From Mycobacterium alsense (GTDB lineage: Bacteria > Actinomycetota > Actinomycetes > Mycobacteriales > Mycobacteriaceae), in the NCBI RefSeq assembly GCF_002086635.1, contig NZ_MVHD01000032.1, positions 1 through 59,788 on the forward strand: a stretch of 59,788 nt of DNA. The letters run 5' to 3'. Shown here in pieces: positions 15,574 through 24,208 of the stretch. The notes under the pieces were generated by a model. That model did no database searches. It was not told where the DNA came from and saw nothing but the letters and a program-made list of their open reading frames with translations. A program made the position numbers and the translations under genes. Each line of letters starts with the position of its first letter. Positions within the stretch are counted from its first letter, which is position 1.

Positions 15574-16218
15574 TCACGGCTTGTGGGCGCTGAGCAGGAG
15601 GCCCGGCGCCATGAAGTGGCCCTCGTCGTCGAATTCGACGTTCGGCGGGGCGCCGGCCGGGGCGTTGCCGTAGACCTTCGCGGGGCGGACGTCGTCGACG
15701 TGCCACAGCTCCGCGACCGCGCCGCGCAGCTCGGTTTCGGTGAAGCCGTGCGGCCCGCCGTCCCGGTGGCCCAGCGCCCCGGCCGCGAACGCCAGGATGT
15801 AGAGCGCCGCCCCCGGCGCGGCGGCTCGGAGGATCGACCGCAGGTAGTCCGACCGTCTCTCGGGAGGCAGGGCGTGGAACAGCCCGCTGTCGAGGATCGT
15901 GGCGAAGCGGCCGTCGTAGCCCCGGAAGGTGGTGACGTCGGCCTGCGCGAAAGTCGCTGTGGTCACGCCTTGTTCGGCGGCCGCCGCGGCGGCGGCCTCG
16001 ACCGCGGTGGCACTGGCGTCCAGGCCGACGACCGTGTGCCCCCGCGCGGCGAGGGCGAGTGACAGAGCCGCGTGGCCGCAACCGGCGTCCAGGACATCGC
16101 CGCGGATCTTGCCCTGCTCGATCAGGGCCGCCAGCTCGGGCTGCGGGCGCCCGATGCTCCAGGGCGGCGGCGCCGCTTCCCGGTAGACGGCGTCCCAATC
16201 CCTGTTCGGCTGGGTCAT
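15574..16218 (-). CDS. Class I SAM-dependent methyltransferase
   Basis: A 214-residue small methyltransferase. The N-terminal AAPPPWSIGRPQPELAALIE is typical of the thiopurine/tellurite-type group. Motif I is VLDAGCGHAALSLALA (about 45-60), the acidic strand VVGLDAS, then FAQADVTTF and ILDSGLFHALPPERR. The substrate is not evident. The ATG at 16218 is behind GAGCAG, and the stop is about 50 bases from the kinase operon start on the same strand. The M. tuberculosis block has no counterpart here that I recall, so it belongs to the inserted segment. Confidence 0.9.
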   Translation of the reverse strand: MTQPNRDWDAVYREAAPPPWSIGRPQPELAALIEQGKIRGDVLDAGCGHAALSLALAARGHTVVGLDASATAVEAAAAAAAEQGVTTATFAQADVTTFRGYDGRFATILDSGLFHALPPERRSDYLRSILRAAAPGAALYILAFAAGALGHRDGGPHGFTETELRGAVAELWHVDDVRPAKVYGNAPAGAPPNVEFDDEGHFMAPGLLLSAHKP

Positions 16219-16297
16219 CTCTGCTCCTCGAGATCGGCGACGCGCGGTGCGATGAGAAACTGGCGCTGCCCACCATCCGACGACGGGAACCACGAAC

Positions 16298-16906
16298 ATG
16301 CAAGTGCTGCTGGTCCGGCATGCGCTGCCGCTGCGCAGCCAACACGGCGAGGGCTCCGATCCCGAGCTGTCGGAGGAGGGGCGGGCGCAGGTGGAACGCT
16401 TGCCCGAGGCGTTGGCCAGGTTTCCCATCGCGCGGGTGGTCAGCAGCCCGCAGCGCCGGGCCATCCAGACCGCCGAACCGGTCGCGGCCGCGCGCCGGCT
16501 GCGCGTCGACATCGACGAGCGGTTCGCCGAATACGACCGCGACCTGCCGGTGTACATCCCCGTCGAGCAGATCAAGGCGGAGCGACCCCAGGAGTGGGCG
16601 CGCATGGCCCAGGGGCATCTGCCCAGTGCGGTCGACGAGGACGCGTTTCTCGCCCGCGTGCGCGCGGCCGTCGACGACCTCGTCAGGGCCGCCGAGCCCG
16701 AGGACACCGTGGCGGTGTTCAGCCACGGCGGGGGGATCAACGTCCTGCTGCACCAGATCCTGGGCACGAGGCGCTTGCTGTCCTTCCCCGTCGATTACGC
16801 ATCGGTGACGAGGTTGCTGTTCTCCCGGTCCGGCGAGGCGACGGTGGCGGGGGTCAACGGGGTCGAGCATGTGTGGGATTTGTTGCCGCGAAACCAGCGG
16901 TGGTGA
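16298..16906 (+). CDS. Histidine phosphatase family protein (phosphoglycerate-mutase-like)
   Basis: The 202-residue protein begins MQVLLVRHALPLRSQ, giving the Arg7-His8 phospho-acceptor motif. SSPQRRAIQTAEPVA supplies the second Arg and VFSHGGGINVLLHQ the second catalytic His. This is the minimal histidine-phosphatase fold without inserted domains, so a broad phosphomonoesterase is likely. It starts 79 bases from the divergent methyltransferase and is followed 35 bases later by the kinase gene at 16942, with which it may be co-transcribed. Confidence 0.9.
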   Translation: MQVLLVRHALPLRSQHGEGSDPELSEEGRAQVERLPEALARFPIARVVSSPQRRAIQTAEPVAAARRLRVDIDERFAEYDRDLPVYIPVEQIKAERPQEWARMAQGHLPSAVDEDAFLARVRAAVDDLVRAAEPEDTVAVFSHGGGINVLLHQILGTRRLLSFPVDYASVTRLLFSRSGEATVAGVNGVEHVWDLLPRNQRW

Positions 16907-16941
16907 TCGTGGCCGGCAACGGCGGTGGTAAATAAGTTCGG

Positions 16942-17994
16942 GTGACTTCAGTTGACCGTCTCGACGGGCTCGACCTGGCCTCGCTGGACCGGTATCTGCG
17001 CTCGCTGGGCATCGGGCGCGACGGCGAACTGCGGGCCGAGTTCATCTCCGGTGGCCGCTCGAACCTGACGTTCCGGGTGTACGACGACGCGACCAGCTGG
17101 CTGGTGCGCCGCCCGCCGCTGCACGGGCTGACGCCGTCGGCGCACGACATGGCCCGCGAATACAAGGTGGTCGCCGCGCTGCGCGACACTCCGGTTCCGG
17201 TGGCGCGCGCGATCGCGTTGTGCGAGGACGACGCGGTGTTGGGCGCGCCGTTCCAGATCGTCGAATTCGTTGCCGGACAGGTGGTGCGCCGGCGTGCCCA
17301 GCTGGAAGCGTTCAGCCACACCGTCATCGACGGCTGCGTGGATTCCTTGATCCGGGTGCTCGTCGATCTGCACAGCGTCGACCCGAACGCCGTGGGGCTG
17401 GCCGACTTTGGCAAGCCCAGCGGTTACCTGGAGCGCCAGGTGCGGCGCTGGGGTTCGCAGTGGGAGCTGGTGCGGCTGCCCGACGACCACCGCGACGCCG
17501 ACGTCCAGCGGCTGCATTCGGGCCTGCGCCAGTCAATTCCGGAGCAGAGCCGGACCTCGATCGTGCACGGCGACTACCGGATCGACAACACGATCCTGGA
17601 CGCCGACGATCCGACGCGGATTCGCGCCGTGGTGGACTGGGAGCTGTCGACGTTGGGCGATCCGCTCAGCGACGCCGCCCTGATGTGCGTCTATCGCGAC
17701 CCCGCACTCGATCTGATCGTCAACGCCCAGGCAGCGTGGACGTCGCCGCTGCTGCCGACGGCCGACGAGCTGGCCGACCGCTACTCGCTGGCGGCCGGAC
17801 TGCCGCTGGCGCACTGGGAGTTCTACATGGCGCTGGCCTATTTCAAGCTCGCCATCATCGCCGCGGGCATCGACTTTCGCCGGCGCATGTCGGATCTGGC
17901 AGAGGGGAAGGGCGACACGTCGGAGCACCAGCCCGAGGTCGTGGCGCCGTTGATCTCACGCGGTCTCGCGGAGCTCGCCAAGCTGCCCGGCTGA
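16942..17994 (+). CDS. Phosphotransferase family protein (FadE36-like)
   Basis: The 350-residue APH-fold kinase corresponds by position and content to M. tuberculosis Rv3761c, which carries the misleading name FadE36 although it has no dehydrogenase domain. FISGGRSNLTFRVYDD and WLVRRPPLHG form the N-lobe, IVHGDYRIDNTIL the catalytic loop, and VVDWELSTLGDPLSDAAL the metal-binding segment. The helical C-terminus includes FYMALAYFKLAIIAAGI. The initiation codon is GTG at 16942. It is the third kinase of this family in the window. Confidence 0.9.
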   Translation: MTSVDRLDGLDLASLDRYLRSLGIGRDGELRAEFISGGRSNLTFRVYDDATSWLVRRPPLHGLTPSAHDMAREYKVVAALRDTPVPVARAIALCEDDAVLGAPFQIVEFVAGQVVRRRAQLEAFSHTVIDGCVDSLIRVLVDLHSVDPNAVGLADFGKPSGYLERQVRRWGSQWELVRLPDDHRDADVQRLHSGLRQSIPEQSRTSIVHGDYRIDNTILDADDPTRIRAVVDWELSTLGDPLSDAALMCVYRDPALDLIVNAQAAWTSPLLPTADELADRYSLAAGLPLAHWEFYMALAYFKLAIIAAGIDFRRRMSDLAEGKGDTSEHQPEVVAPLISRGLAELAKLPG

Positions 17995-18020
17995 GCGCGT
18001 CCGGCGGCGTCGCGTGTGCC

Positions 18021-18078
18021 GCCCGGGCTTCACACCGAAAGCCCAGGTTTCACACCGGACGCCCAGGCTTCACCCGTC
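18021..18078. repeat. Three degenerate 20-bp intergenic repeats, second site
   Basis: TTCACACC begins at 18029 and 18049 and TTCACCC at 18069, each separated by exactly 20 bases and joined by GCCCAGG-like spacers. The site lies between two convergent gene ends (17994 and 18086). The core and period equal those at 314-373. Confidence 0.7.
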
Positions 18079-18085
18079 CTGGCCT

Positions 18086-18424
18086 TCAGCGCGGGGCCGC
18101 GGCGTGACTCTTCTTCGCCGCCCGGCGCAGCTGCAGGATTCGTGCGGTGCCCACCGCCACGGTGATCAGGCCGCCGACCACGGCGGACAGCAGGATCGCC
18201 ACGCCGAGCGGCAGGGTCCACCGCCAGCCGAAGAACGCAAACCGCGCCGAATCCGTGTTCTGGGCTATGAAGATCAACAAAAGGATCAGGATCAGGAAGC
18301 CGGCGATCAGCGATGTCCACAGGGCACCGGCACGGGTGAACCCGACGGCCGGGTCCTTGGACTTCGCGCCGGCGCGGGCAGCGGGGGGATGCGGGTCAGG
18401 CGAGGCAGGGGATTGGCCGCTCAT
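18086..18424 (-). CDS. LapA/DUF1049-like two-helix membrane protein
   Basis: A 112-residue inner-membrane protein. A hydrophilic Pro/Ala-rich N-terminus (about 1-30) is followed by helix 1 (SLIAGFLILILLLIFIAQ), the typical LapA segment NTDSARFAFFGWRWTLPLGV, helix 2 (about 72-93) and a basic tail RRAAKKSH. LapA-type proteins take part in envelope and LPS assembly in Gram-negatives; the role in mycobacteria is unknown. It sits where Rv3760 sits in M. tuberculosis, divergent from proX. Confidence 0.85.
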   Translation of the reverse strand: MSGQSPASPDPHPPAARAGAKSKDPAVGFTRAGALWTSLIAGFLILILLLIFIAQNTDSARFAFFGWRWTLPLGVAILLSAVVGGLITVAVGTARILQLRRAAKKSHAAAPR

Positions 18425-18537
18425 AGTGTCATCTTTGTCCCTTCCTGCGCAGATTGAAACAATTCGACCAAAACCGCACCCGCCAAGTGCCGCGCCGACG
18501 GCGGCGCCCCACCGGTTCTGCCGTTAGTGTCGGCGGT

Positions 18538-19491
18538 ATGAGGATGCTGCCGCGCGTGCATCGCGCGACCGTCCACGTGGCTGTGTGGCTGGCGACGCTG
18601 AGCCTGGTGATGGCCTGCAGCAATCCCGATCCGCTCGGGGCGGAGGCCCGCAGCCCGAAATCCATCGTCGTCGGCTCGGCAGACTTCCCGGAATCGGAGA
18701 TCGTCGCCGAGATCTATGCGCAAGCCTTGCAGGCCAACGGCTTTGAAGTGGGCCGACGGATGGGTGTCGGCAGTAGGGAAACGTATATCCCTGCGCTCAA
18801 GGATCATTCGATCGACCTCGTGCCCGAATACATCGGCAACCTGCTGCTGTATTTCGCGCCCGACGCCACGGTGACGATGCTCGACGCCGTCGAGCTGGAA
18901 CTGTACAAAAAGCTGCCCGGTGACCTGTCGATCCTGACGCCCTCACCGGCTTCCGACACCGACACCGTCACCGTCACCAGCGGCATCGCCAGCGACTGGA
19001 AACTGAAAACCATCGCCGACCTGGCGGCGCACTCGCCCGACGTGCGATTCGGGGCACCCTCGGCGTTCCAGAACCGCCCGTCGGGCCTGCCGGGACTGCG
19101 GCAGAAGTACGGGCTGAACATCAGCCCGGGCAACTTCGTCGTCATCAACGACGGGGGCGGCGCGGTGACGGTGCGCGCTCTGGTGGAGGGCAGGGTGACG
19201 GCCGCCAACGTCTTCAGCACGTCGCCGGCGATCCCGCAGAATCACCTGGTGGCGCTCGACGACCCGGAGCACAACTTCCTGGCCGGCAACATTGTGCCGC
19301 TGGTGAATTCGCAGAAGAAGTCGGACCGTCTCAAGGACGTCCTGGACGCGGTTTCGGCCAAGCTGACCACGTCGGGCCTGGCCGCGCTCAACGCGGCGGT
19401 GTCGGGCAACTCGGGCGTCGACCCCGACGAAGCGGCACGGGACTGGGTGCGGGACAACGGCTTCAACCATCCGATAGGCCCACGGCGTTGA
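18538..19491 (+). CDS. proX: Osmoprotectant/glycine betaine-binding lipoprotein ProX
   Basis: The 317-residue lipoprotein has a signal sequence with lipobox LVMAC (Cys27). The binding domain follows with IVVGSADFPESEIVAEIYAQ, GVGSRETYIPAL and LVPEYIGNLLLYF, the usual substrate-cage segments of ProX/OpuCC proteins. It delivers quaternary amines such as betaine to the ProVWZ transporter. The ATG at 18538 is chosen because it places the basic n-region and hydrophobic core correctly; an in-frame ATG at 18454 would add 28 hydrophilic residues. Its stop overlaps the proV start. Confidence 0.92.
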   Translation: MRMLPRVHRATVHVAVWLATLSLVMACSNPDPLGAEARSPKSIVVGSADFPESEIVAEIYAQALQANGFEVGRRMGVGSRETYIPALKDHSIDLVPEYIGNLLLYFAPDATVTMLDAVELELYKKLPGDLSILTPSPASDTDTVTVTSGIASDWKLKTIADLAAHSPDVRFGAPSAFQNRPSGLPGLRQKYGLNISPGNFVVINDGGGAVTVRALVEGRVTAANVFSTSPAIPQNHLVALDDPEHNFLAGNIVPLVNSQKKSDRLKDVLDAVSAKLTTSGLAALNAAVSGNSGVDPDEAARDWVRDNGFNHPIGPRR

Positions 19492-20579
19492 TCGTCTTCG
19501 ACGACGTCAGCAAGGTCTTCGCCGACGGGACCGCCGCCGTGGACCGGCTGAGTCTGGAGGTTCCCAACGGGGAATTGACCGTCTTCGTCGGGTCCTCCGG
19601 CAGCGGCAAGACCACCGCGCTGCGGATGATCAACCGGATGATCGAGCCGACATCCGGCACCGTCACGGTCGACGGGGCCGACGTCGCGCGCGTCGACCCG
19701 GTGCGGCTGCGCCTGGGGATCGGCTACGTCATCCAGCATGCCGGGCTGATGCCCCACCAACGCGTGATCGACAATGTCGCGACGGTTCCGGTGCTAAAAG
19801 GGCAGTCCCGCAAGGCCGCCCGCAAGGCCGCCTACGAGGTCCTGGAGCGCGTCGGGCTGGACGCCAAGATCGCCACGCGCTACCCGGCGCAGCTCTCCGG
19901 AGGCGAACAACAGCGCGTCGGTGTGGCCCGCGCGCTGGCCGCCGACCCCCCGATCCTGCTGATGGACGAGCCGTTCTCGGCCGTCGACCCCGTGGTGCGC
20001 GTCGAGCTGCAGAACGAAATACTGCGTCTGCAAAGCGAATTGCACAAAACCACGGTCTTCGTCACGCACGACATCGACGAGGCGCTCAAGCTCGCCGACC
20101 GGGTGGCGGTATTCCGCGGCGGGCTCTTGCAGCAATACGACCAGCCGGCGCGGCTGCTGTCGCGCCCGGCCAACGATTTCGTGGCGCGGTTCATCGGGCT
20201 GGGCCGCGGCTATCGATGGCTGCAGCTCATGGACGCCGCGGGGTTGCCGCGCCACGAGGTCGAGCGGATCGCTCGGGACAGCGTCCGCGACAGCGGGTTA
20301 CCGGACGGCTGGGCCGTGGTGGTCGACGGCGCGGGCACCCCGCTGGGGTGGATCGACGCCGAGGGCGTGCGCCGGCACCGCGCCGGTGCGCCGCTGTCGG
20401 ACAGCATGAGCGGCCTCGGCTCGCTGTTTCGTCCGGACGGCAATCTCAGCCAAGCGCTGGACGCGGCGCTGTCGTCGCCCTCGGGGGTCGGCGTCGCCGT
20501 CGACGACGGGGGCAAGCTCGTCGGCGGCGTGCTGGCCGAGGACGTGCTGGCCGCGGTGGAAGCTCGGCGCGGGGCCTGA
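19488..20579 (+). CDS. proV: Osmoprotectant ABC transporter ATP-binding protein ProV
   Basis: The 363-residue ABC ATPase shows Walker A GSSGSGKTTAL (about 35-45), Q-loop GYVIQHAGLMPHQ, signature LSGGEQQRVGVARALA and Walker B ILLMDEPFSAVDP. A C-terminal extension (about 250-363) resembles the CBS regulatory region of OpuA/ProV-type proteins, which sense ionic strength. The start is a TTG overlapping the proX stop (TTGA), so it is translationally coupled. The energised complex would be ProV with ProW and ProZ. Confidence 0.92.
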   Translation: MIVFDDVSKVFADGTAAVDRLSLEVPNGELTVFVGSSGSGKTTALRMINRMIEPTSGTVTVDGADVARVDPVRLRLGIGYVIQHAGLMPHQRVIDNVATVPVLKGQSRKAARKAAYEVLERVGLDAKIATRYPAQLSGGEQQRVGVARALAADPPILLMDEPFSAVDPVVRVELQNEILRLQSELHKTTVFVTHDIDEALKLADRVAVFRGGLLQQYDQPARLLSRPANDFVARFIGLGRGYRWLQLMDAAGLPRHEVERIARDSVRDSGLPDGWAVVVDGAGTPLGWIDAEGVRRHRAGAPLSDSMSGLGSLFRPDGNLSQALDAALSSPSGVGVAVDDGGKLVGGVLAEDVLAAVEARRGA

Positions 20580-20581
20580 CC

Positions 20582-21277
20582 ATGCACTACCTGTTCAGCC
20601 ATCTCCACGAGGCCTGGGCCCTGACCGTGATCCATCTGCGGCTGTCGCTGGTGCCGGTGCTCATCGGGCTGGCGATCGCGGTCCCGCTGGGTGTGCTGGT
20701 GCAGCGGGCGCCGATCCCGCGGCGGCTGACGACGGCAACCGCAACCGTGGTGTTCACCATCCCGTCGCTGGCGCTGTTCGTGGCCCTGCCGATGATCATC
20801 GGCACCCGGATCCTCGACGAGGCCAACGTCATCGTCGCGCTGACGGCATACACCGCCGCGCTGCTGGTGCGGGCGGTGCTCGAGGCGTTGGACGCGGTGC
20901 CGGCCCAGGTGCGCGACGCCGCGACCGCGATCGGCTACCCGGCGATCAAGCGGATGCTGAAAGTCGAACTGCCGCTGTCGGTTCCGGTGCTGATCGCCGG
21001 GCTGCGCGTGGTCGTGGTGACCAACATCGCGATGGTCTCGGTCGGTTCGGTGATCGGCATCGGCGGCCTGGGCACCTGGTTTACCGAGGGCTACCAGACC
21101 GACAAGAGCGACCAGATCGTCGCCGGCATCATCGCGCTGTTCGTGCTGGCCATCCTGATCGACGCGCTGATCGTGCTGGCCGGCCGGATGGCCACGCCGT
21201 GGGAGCGCGCCGGGCGAACCCCCGGCCGCCGGTCGGTGCCGGCCCCCACCGTGGGCGGAGTCGGCGGCGCGCGATGA
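20582..21277 (+). CDS. proW: Osmoprotectant ABC transporter permease ProW
   Basis: A 231-residue permease with about five to six transmembrane helices. The cytoplasmic coupling loop includes AATAIGYPAIKRMLKVELPL, the EAA-like motif that docks on ProV. IPSLALFVALPMIIG and IGIGGLGTWFTEGYQ are typical of OpuCB/ProW proteins. The ATG at 20582 follows the proV stop by two bases. The C-terminus overlaps the proZ start by four bases (ATGA). Confidence 0.92.
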   Translation: MHYLFSHLHEAWALTVIHLRLSLVPVLIGLAIAVPLGVLVQRAPIPRRLTTATATVVFTIPSLALFVALPMIIGTRILDEANVIVALTAYTAALLVRAVLEALDAVPAQVRDAATAIGYPAIKRMLKVELPLSVPVLIAGLRVVVVTNIAMVSVGSVIGIGGLGTWFTEGYQTDKSDQIVAGIIALFVLAILIDALIVLAGRMATPWERAGRTPGRRSVPAPTVGGVGGAR

Positions 21278-22044
21278 ACTTCGTGCAACGGGCGCTGTCC
21301 TACCTGCTGACCGTGGACAACTGGACCGGTCCGGTCGGGCTGGCGGCGCGCATCCTCGAGCACCTCGAGTACACCGCCATCGCGGTGGGCGCGTCCGCGC
21401 TGATCGCGGTTCCGGTGGGGCTGCTGATCGGGCACACCGGCCGCGGCGCGCTGCTGGTGGTGGGCGCGGTCAATGGCCTGCGCGCCCTGCCGACGCTGGG
21501 CGTGCTGCTGCTGGGGGTGTTGCTGTTCGGGCTGGGCCTGGGCCCTCCGCTGGTCGCCCTGATGCTGCTGGGGGTGCCGTCGCTGCTGGCCGGCACCTAT
21601 GCGGGCATCGCCAACGTCGAGCCGACGGTCGTCGACGCCGCGCGGGCGATGGGCATGACGGAGACCCAGGTGCTGCTGCGCGTGGAGCTGCCCAACGCGC
21701 TCCCGCTGATGCTGGGCGGGCTGCGCGGCGCGACCCTGCAAGTGGTCGCCACGGCCACGGTCGCGGCCTACGCGAGCCTCGGCGGGCTGGGCCGCTACCT
21801 GATCGACGGGATCAAGGAGCGCCAGTTCCAGCTCGCGCTGGTCGGCGCGCTGCTGGTGGCCGCGCTGGCGCTGATCCTCGACGGCCTGCTGGCGTTGGCG
21901 GTGTGGGCGTCGGCACCCGGCACGGGCCGCCTGCGCGGCCGGTCACCCGGGTCGTGGTGGGGACTCGCCGGGCGGCGCGACCGCGTGATGCCGACCGCAC
22001 TTCGGGACAAACCCGCCGCCGCCGATGGCCACGTCTTACGGTAG
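21274..22044 (+). CDS. proZ: Osmoprotectant ABC transporter permease ProZ
   Basis: The second permease, 256 residues, starts MNFVQRALSYLLTVDNWTG. It has around six membrane helices. NGLRALPTLGVLLLGVLLFG and the coupling motif AARAMGMTETQVLLRVELPN match the family, and SLGGLGRYLIDGIKERQF follows. A basic, disordered tail (about 212-256) is longer than usual. The start overlaps the proW stop. ProW and ProZ together form the membrane channel of the osmoprotectant importer. Confidence 0.92.
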   Translation: MNFVQRALSYLLTVDNWTGPVGLAARILEHLEYTAIAVGASALIAVPVGLLIGHTGRGALLVVGAVNGLRALPTLGVLLLGVLLFGLGLGPPLVALMLLGVPSLLAGTYAGIANVEPTVVDAARAMGMTETQVLLRVELPNALPLMLGGLRGATLQVVATATVAAYASLGGLGRYLIDGIKERQFQLALVGALLVAALALILDGLLALAVWASAPGTGRLRGRSPGSWWGLAGRRDRVMPTALRDKPAAADGHVLR

Positions 22045-22048
22045 ATGT

Positions 22049-22648
22049 GTGAACGCAGCCCCCTCTGATCCCGCCCGACGTGTGTGGCAGGCGATGCTGA
22101 CCTGGCGCGCGCCGGACGTCTCTCGCATGGAATCGGTACGAATCCAGTTGTCCGGCAAGCGGATCAGGGCCAATGGGCGCATCGTGGCGGCGGCCACGGC
22201 GACCCATCCGGCGTTCGGCGCCTACTACGACGTGCAGACCGACGAGGCCGGAGCCACCAAGCGGCTCGGATTGACCGTGACGCTGGCCGAGCGGGAGCGC
22301 GTGTTGTCCATCGCCCGCGACGAGGAAAACATGTGGCTGGTGACCGACCACCAGGGGGAGCGGCGGGCGGGGTACAACGGCGCGCTCGACGTCGACGTCG
22401 TGTTCAGCCCGTTCTTCAACGCGCTGCCGATCCGGCGCCTCGGGCTGCACGAGCGGGCGGACATGGTCACGCTGCCGGTGGTCTACGTGAACGTGCCCGA
22501 CATGTCGATCACCGCGGCGACGGTCAGCTACACCAGCGAGGGGCGCCTGGACGGGATCAAACTGCGCTCTCCCGTCGCCGACACCGCCGTCAGCGCCGAC
22601 GACGAGGGGTTCATTGTGGACTATCCAGGCTTGGCAGAGCGGATCTGA
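22049..22648 (+). CDS. Putative glycolipid-binding domain protein (Rv3755c-like)
   Basis: With GTG 22049 as start the product is 199 residues. Segments RVWQAMLTWRAPDVSRMESV, AAYYDV-like strands, LDVDVVFSPFFNALPIRRLG, VVYVNVPDMSITAATVSYTS and VDYPGLAERI match the putative glycolipid-binding family (PF06475-type beta protein). No signal peptide is present. Biochemical function is not established. It follows proZ after five bases, so it is probably on the same transcript. The last 38 bases overlap the convergent tyrA gene. Confidence 0.78.
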   Translation: MNAAPSDPARRVWQAMLTWRAPDVSRMESVRIQLSGKRIRANGRIVAAATATHPAFGAYYDVQTDEAGATKRLGLTVTLAERERVLSIARDEENMWLVTDHQGERRAGYNGALDVDVVFSPFFNALPIRRLGLHERADMVTLPVVYVNVPDMSITAATVSYTSEGRLDGIKLRSPVADTAVSADDEGFIVDYPGLAERI

Positions 22649-23582
22649 TCACCGCGCCCGCCCGGCCCGCCGCCGCCAGTTCTTCGCGCCAGTTCTCCGC
22701 GCCGATGACCGTGGTGAAGATGTCGGAGCGCGGGAAGCTGTCGTAGCGCGTTCGCGCCGCGTGGCCCTCGTCGACGAGCTCGGCCACCGAGTGGTGGGCG
22801 GCCAGCGATTCGCGGGCGCGGGTGAGCAACTCGACCACCCGGTCGAGCGCCGGCAGCACCTGCCCGGCGTTGCCCTCGCACATCGCGCGCACCAGGTCCG
22901 GGGCGGTGCCGGCGACCCGGGTGCCGTCGCGAAACGACCCCGCGGCCAGCGCAAAGGCCAGGGGCACTTCCGCGGCGGTGACGGCCAGCGCCTCGGCGAG
23001 CAGATGCGGCAGGTGGGAGATGGCGGCCGCCGCGGCGTCGTGCTCGTCGGATTTGGCCGGCACCACCAGCGCACCGCAGTCCAGCGCCAGCGTCATCACC
23101 ATCGACCACACCGTGGGGTCGACGTGGTCGTCCACGCTGACCACCCACGGAGCCCTGGTGAACAGCCCGGCGTAGCCCGCCGCCCATCCCGAATCCGCGG
23201 TGCCCGTCATCGGGTGGCCGCCGACGAAGCGGTCCAGCAGCCCGGCCGCGGCGACCTCGTCGAGCACCGCGCTCTTGACGCTGGTGACGTCGGTCAGCGG
23301 GCAGTTGGGTGCCAGCTCGGCGACGTGGGCGAGCATGCCCGCCAACGCCGGCATCGGCACGGCCAGCACGATCAGCGCGCCGGTGTCGGCGGCGCGGGTC
23401 AGGGTCTGGGTGAGATCGATGGTGGCGTCGAAGCCGTCGGCGGCGGCGGCGTTGGCGCCCTCCACCGACCGGTTGTAGCCGAACACCTCACGGCCGGCCG
23501 CCTTGGTGGCCCGCATGATCGAGCCCCCGATGAGGCCCAGCCCGAGCACGCAAACGGGTGTCTGGGAAACGGGACGGGCCAC
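22611..23582 (-). CDS. tyrA: Prephenate dehydrogenase TyrA
   Basis: The 323-residue enzyme converts prephenate to 4-hydroxyphenylpyruvate in tyrosine biosynthesis. The NAD-binding site is VLGLGLIGGSIMRATKAAG (about 12-30). The active-site signatures are DVTSVKSAVLDEV and VGGHPMTGTADSGW with the catalytic His. The helical C-terminal dimerisation domain contains HDAAAAAISHLPHLLAEAL and FRDGTRVAGTAPDL. Position matches Rv3754. It is monofunctional, without a chorismate mutase or ACT domain. Its 3' end overlaps the glycolipid-binding gene by 38 bases. Confidence 0.94.
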   Translation of the reverse strand: MARPVSQTPVCVLGLGLIGGSIMRATKAAGREVFGYNRSVEGANAAAADGFDATIDLTQTLTRAADTGALIVLAVPMPALAGMLAHVAELAPNCPLTDVTSVKSAVLDEVAAAGLLDRFVGGHPMTGTADSGWAAGYAGLFTRAPWVVSVDDHVDPTVWSMVMTLALDCGALVVPAKSDEHDAAAAAISHLPHLLAEALAVTAAEVPLAFALAAGSFRDGTRVAGTAPDLVRAMCEGNAGQVLPALDRVVELLTRARESLAAHHSVAELVDEGHAARTRYDSFPRSDIFTTVIGAENWREELAAAGRAGAVIRSALPSLDSPQ

Positions 23583-23686
23583 AGTCCAAGGTTGGCATAG
23601 TCTCCGCTCGGCGGCGCCTTCAGGTGCCCCGGTGCCCGCACGTTCTTCTGGTCAAGATGCCAGGTCAGCGACTAGCGTAGGCGCCC

Positions 23687-24208
23687 ATGGGAGCACAGCG
23701 GGCGTCAGCGCAAGGCCCGTCCGCGGACACGCCGGACGGCTTCGGCGTTGCGGTCGTGCGGGAAGAGGGCAAGTGGCGCTGTTATCCCATGTCCCCCAAG
23801 GCGCTGACGAGTCTCGGCGCCGCCGAGACCGAGCTGCGCGAGCTGCGCAGCTCGGGCGCCGTGTTCGGGCTCCTCGATGTCGACGACGAGTTCTTCGTCA
23901 TCGTCCGTCCGGCGCCGTCGGGCACCCGCCTGCTGCTCTCGGACGCGACGGCGGCGCTGGACTACGACATCGCCGCCGAGGTGCTGGACAACCTGGACGC
24001 CGACATCGACCCGGAGGACCTCGAGGACGCGGACCCCTTCGAGGAGGGCGACCTGGGGTTGTTGTCGGATGTCGGGCTGCCCGAGGCGGTGCTGGGCGTC
24101 ATCCTCGACGAGTCCGACCTCTACGCCGACGAGCAGCTGGGTCGCATCGCCCGCGAGATGGGCTTCGCCGACCAGCTGTCGGCGGTGATCGACCGCCTCG
24201 GTCGGTGA
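23687..24208 (+). CDS. tRNA adenosine deaminase-associated protein
   Basis: A 173-residue actinobacterial protein always found next to tadA (TIGR03941-like; Rv3753c by position). FGVAVVREEGKWRCYPMSP and LRELRSSGAVFGLLDVDDEF open the fold, a very acidic middle follows (DADIDPEDLEDADPFEEGD), and it ends IAREMGFADQLSAVIDRLGR. No catalytic residues are visible; a chaperone or partner role for TadA is assumed from the conserved pairing. Its stop overlaps the tadA start (GTGA). Confidence 0.9.
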   Translation: MGAQRASAQGPSADTPDGFGVAVVREEGKWRCYPMSPKALTSLGAAETELRELRSSGAVFGLLDVDDEFFVIVRPAPSGTRLLLSDATAALDYDIAAEVLDNLDADIDPEDLEDADPFEEGDLGLLSDVGLPEAVLGVILDESDLYADEQLGRIAREMGFADQLSAVIDRLGR

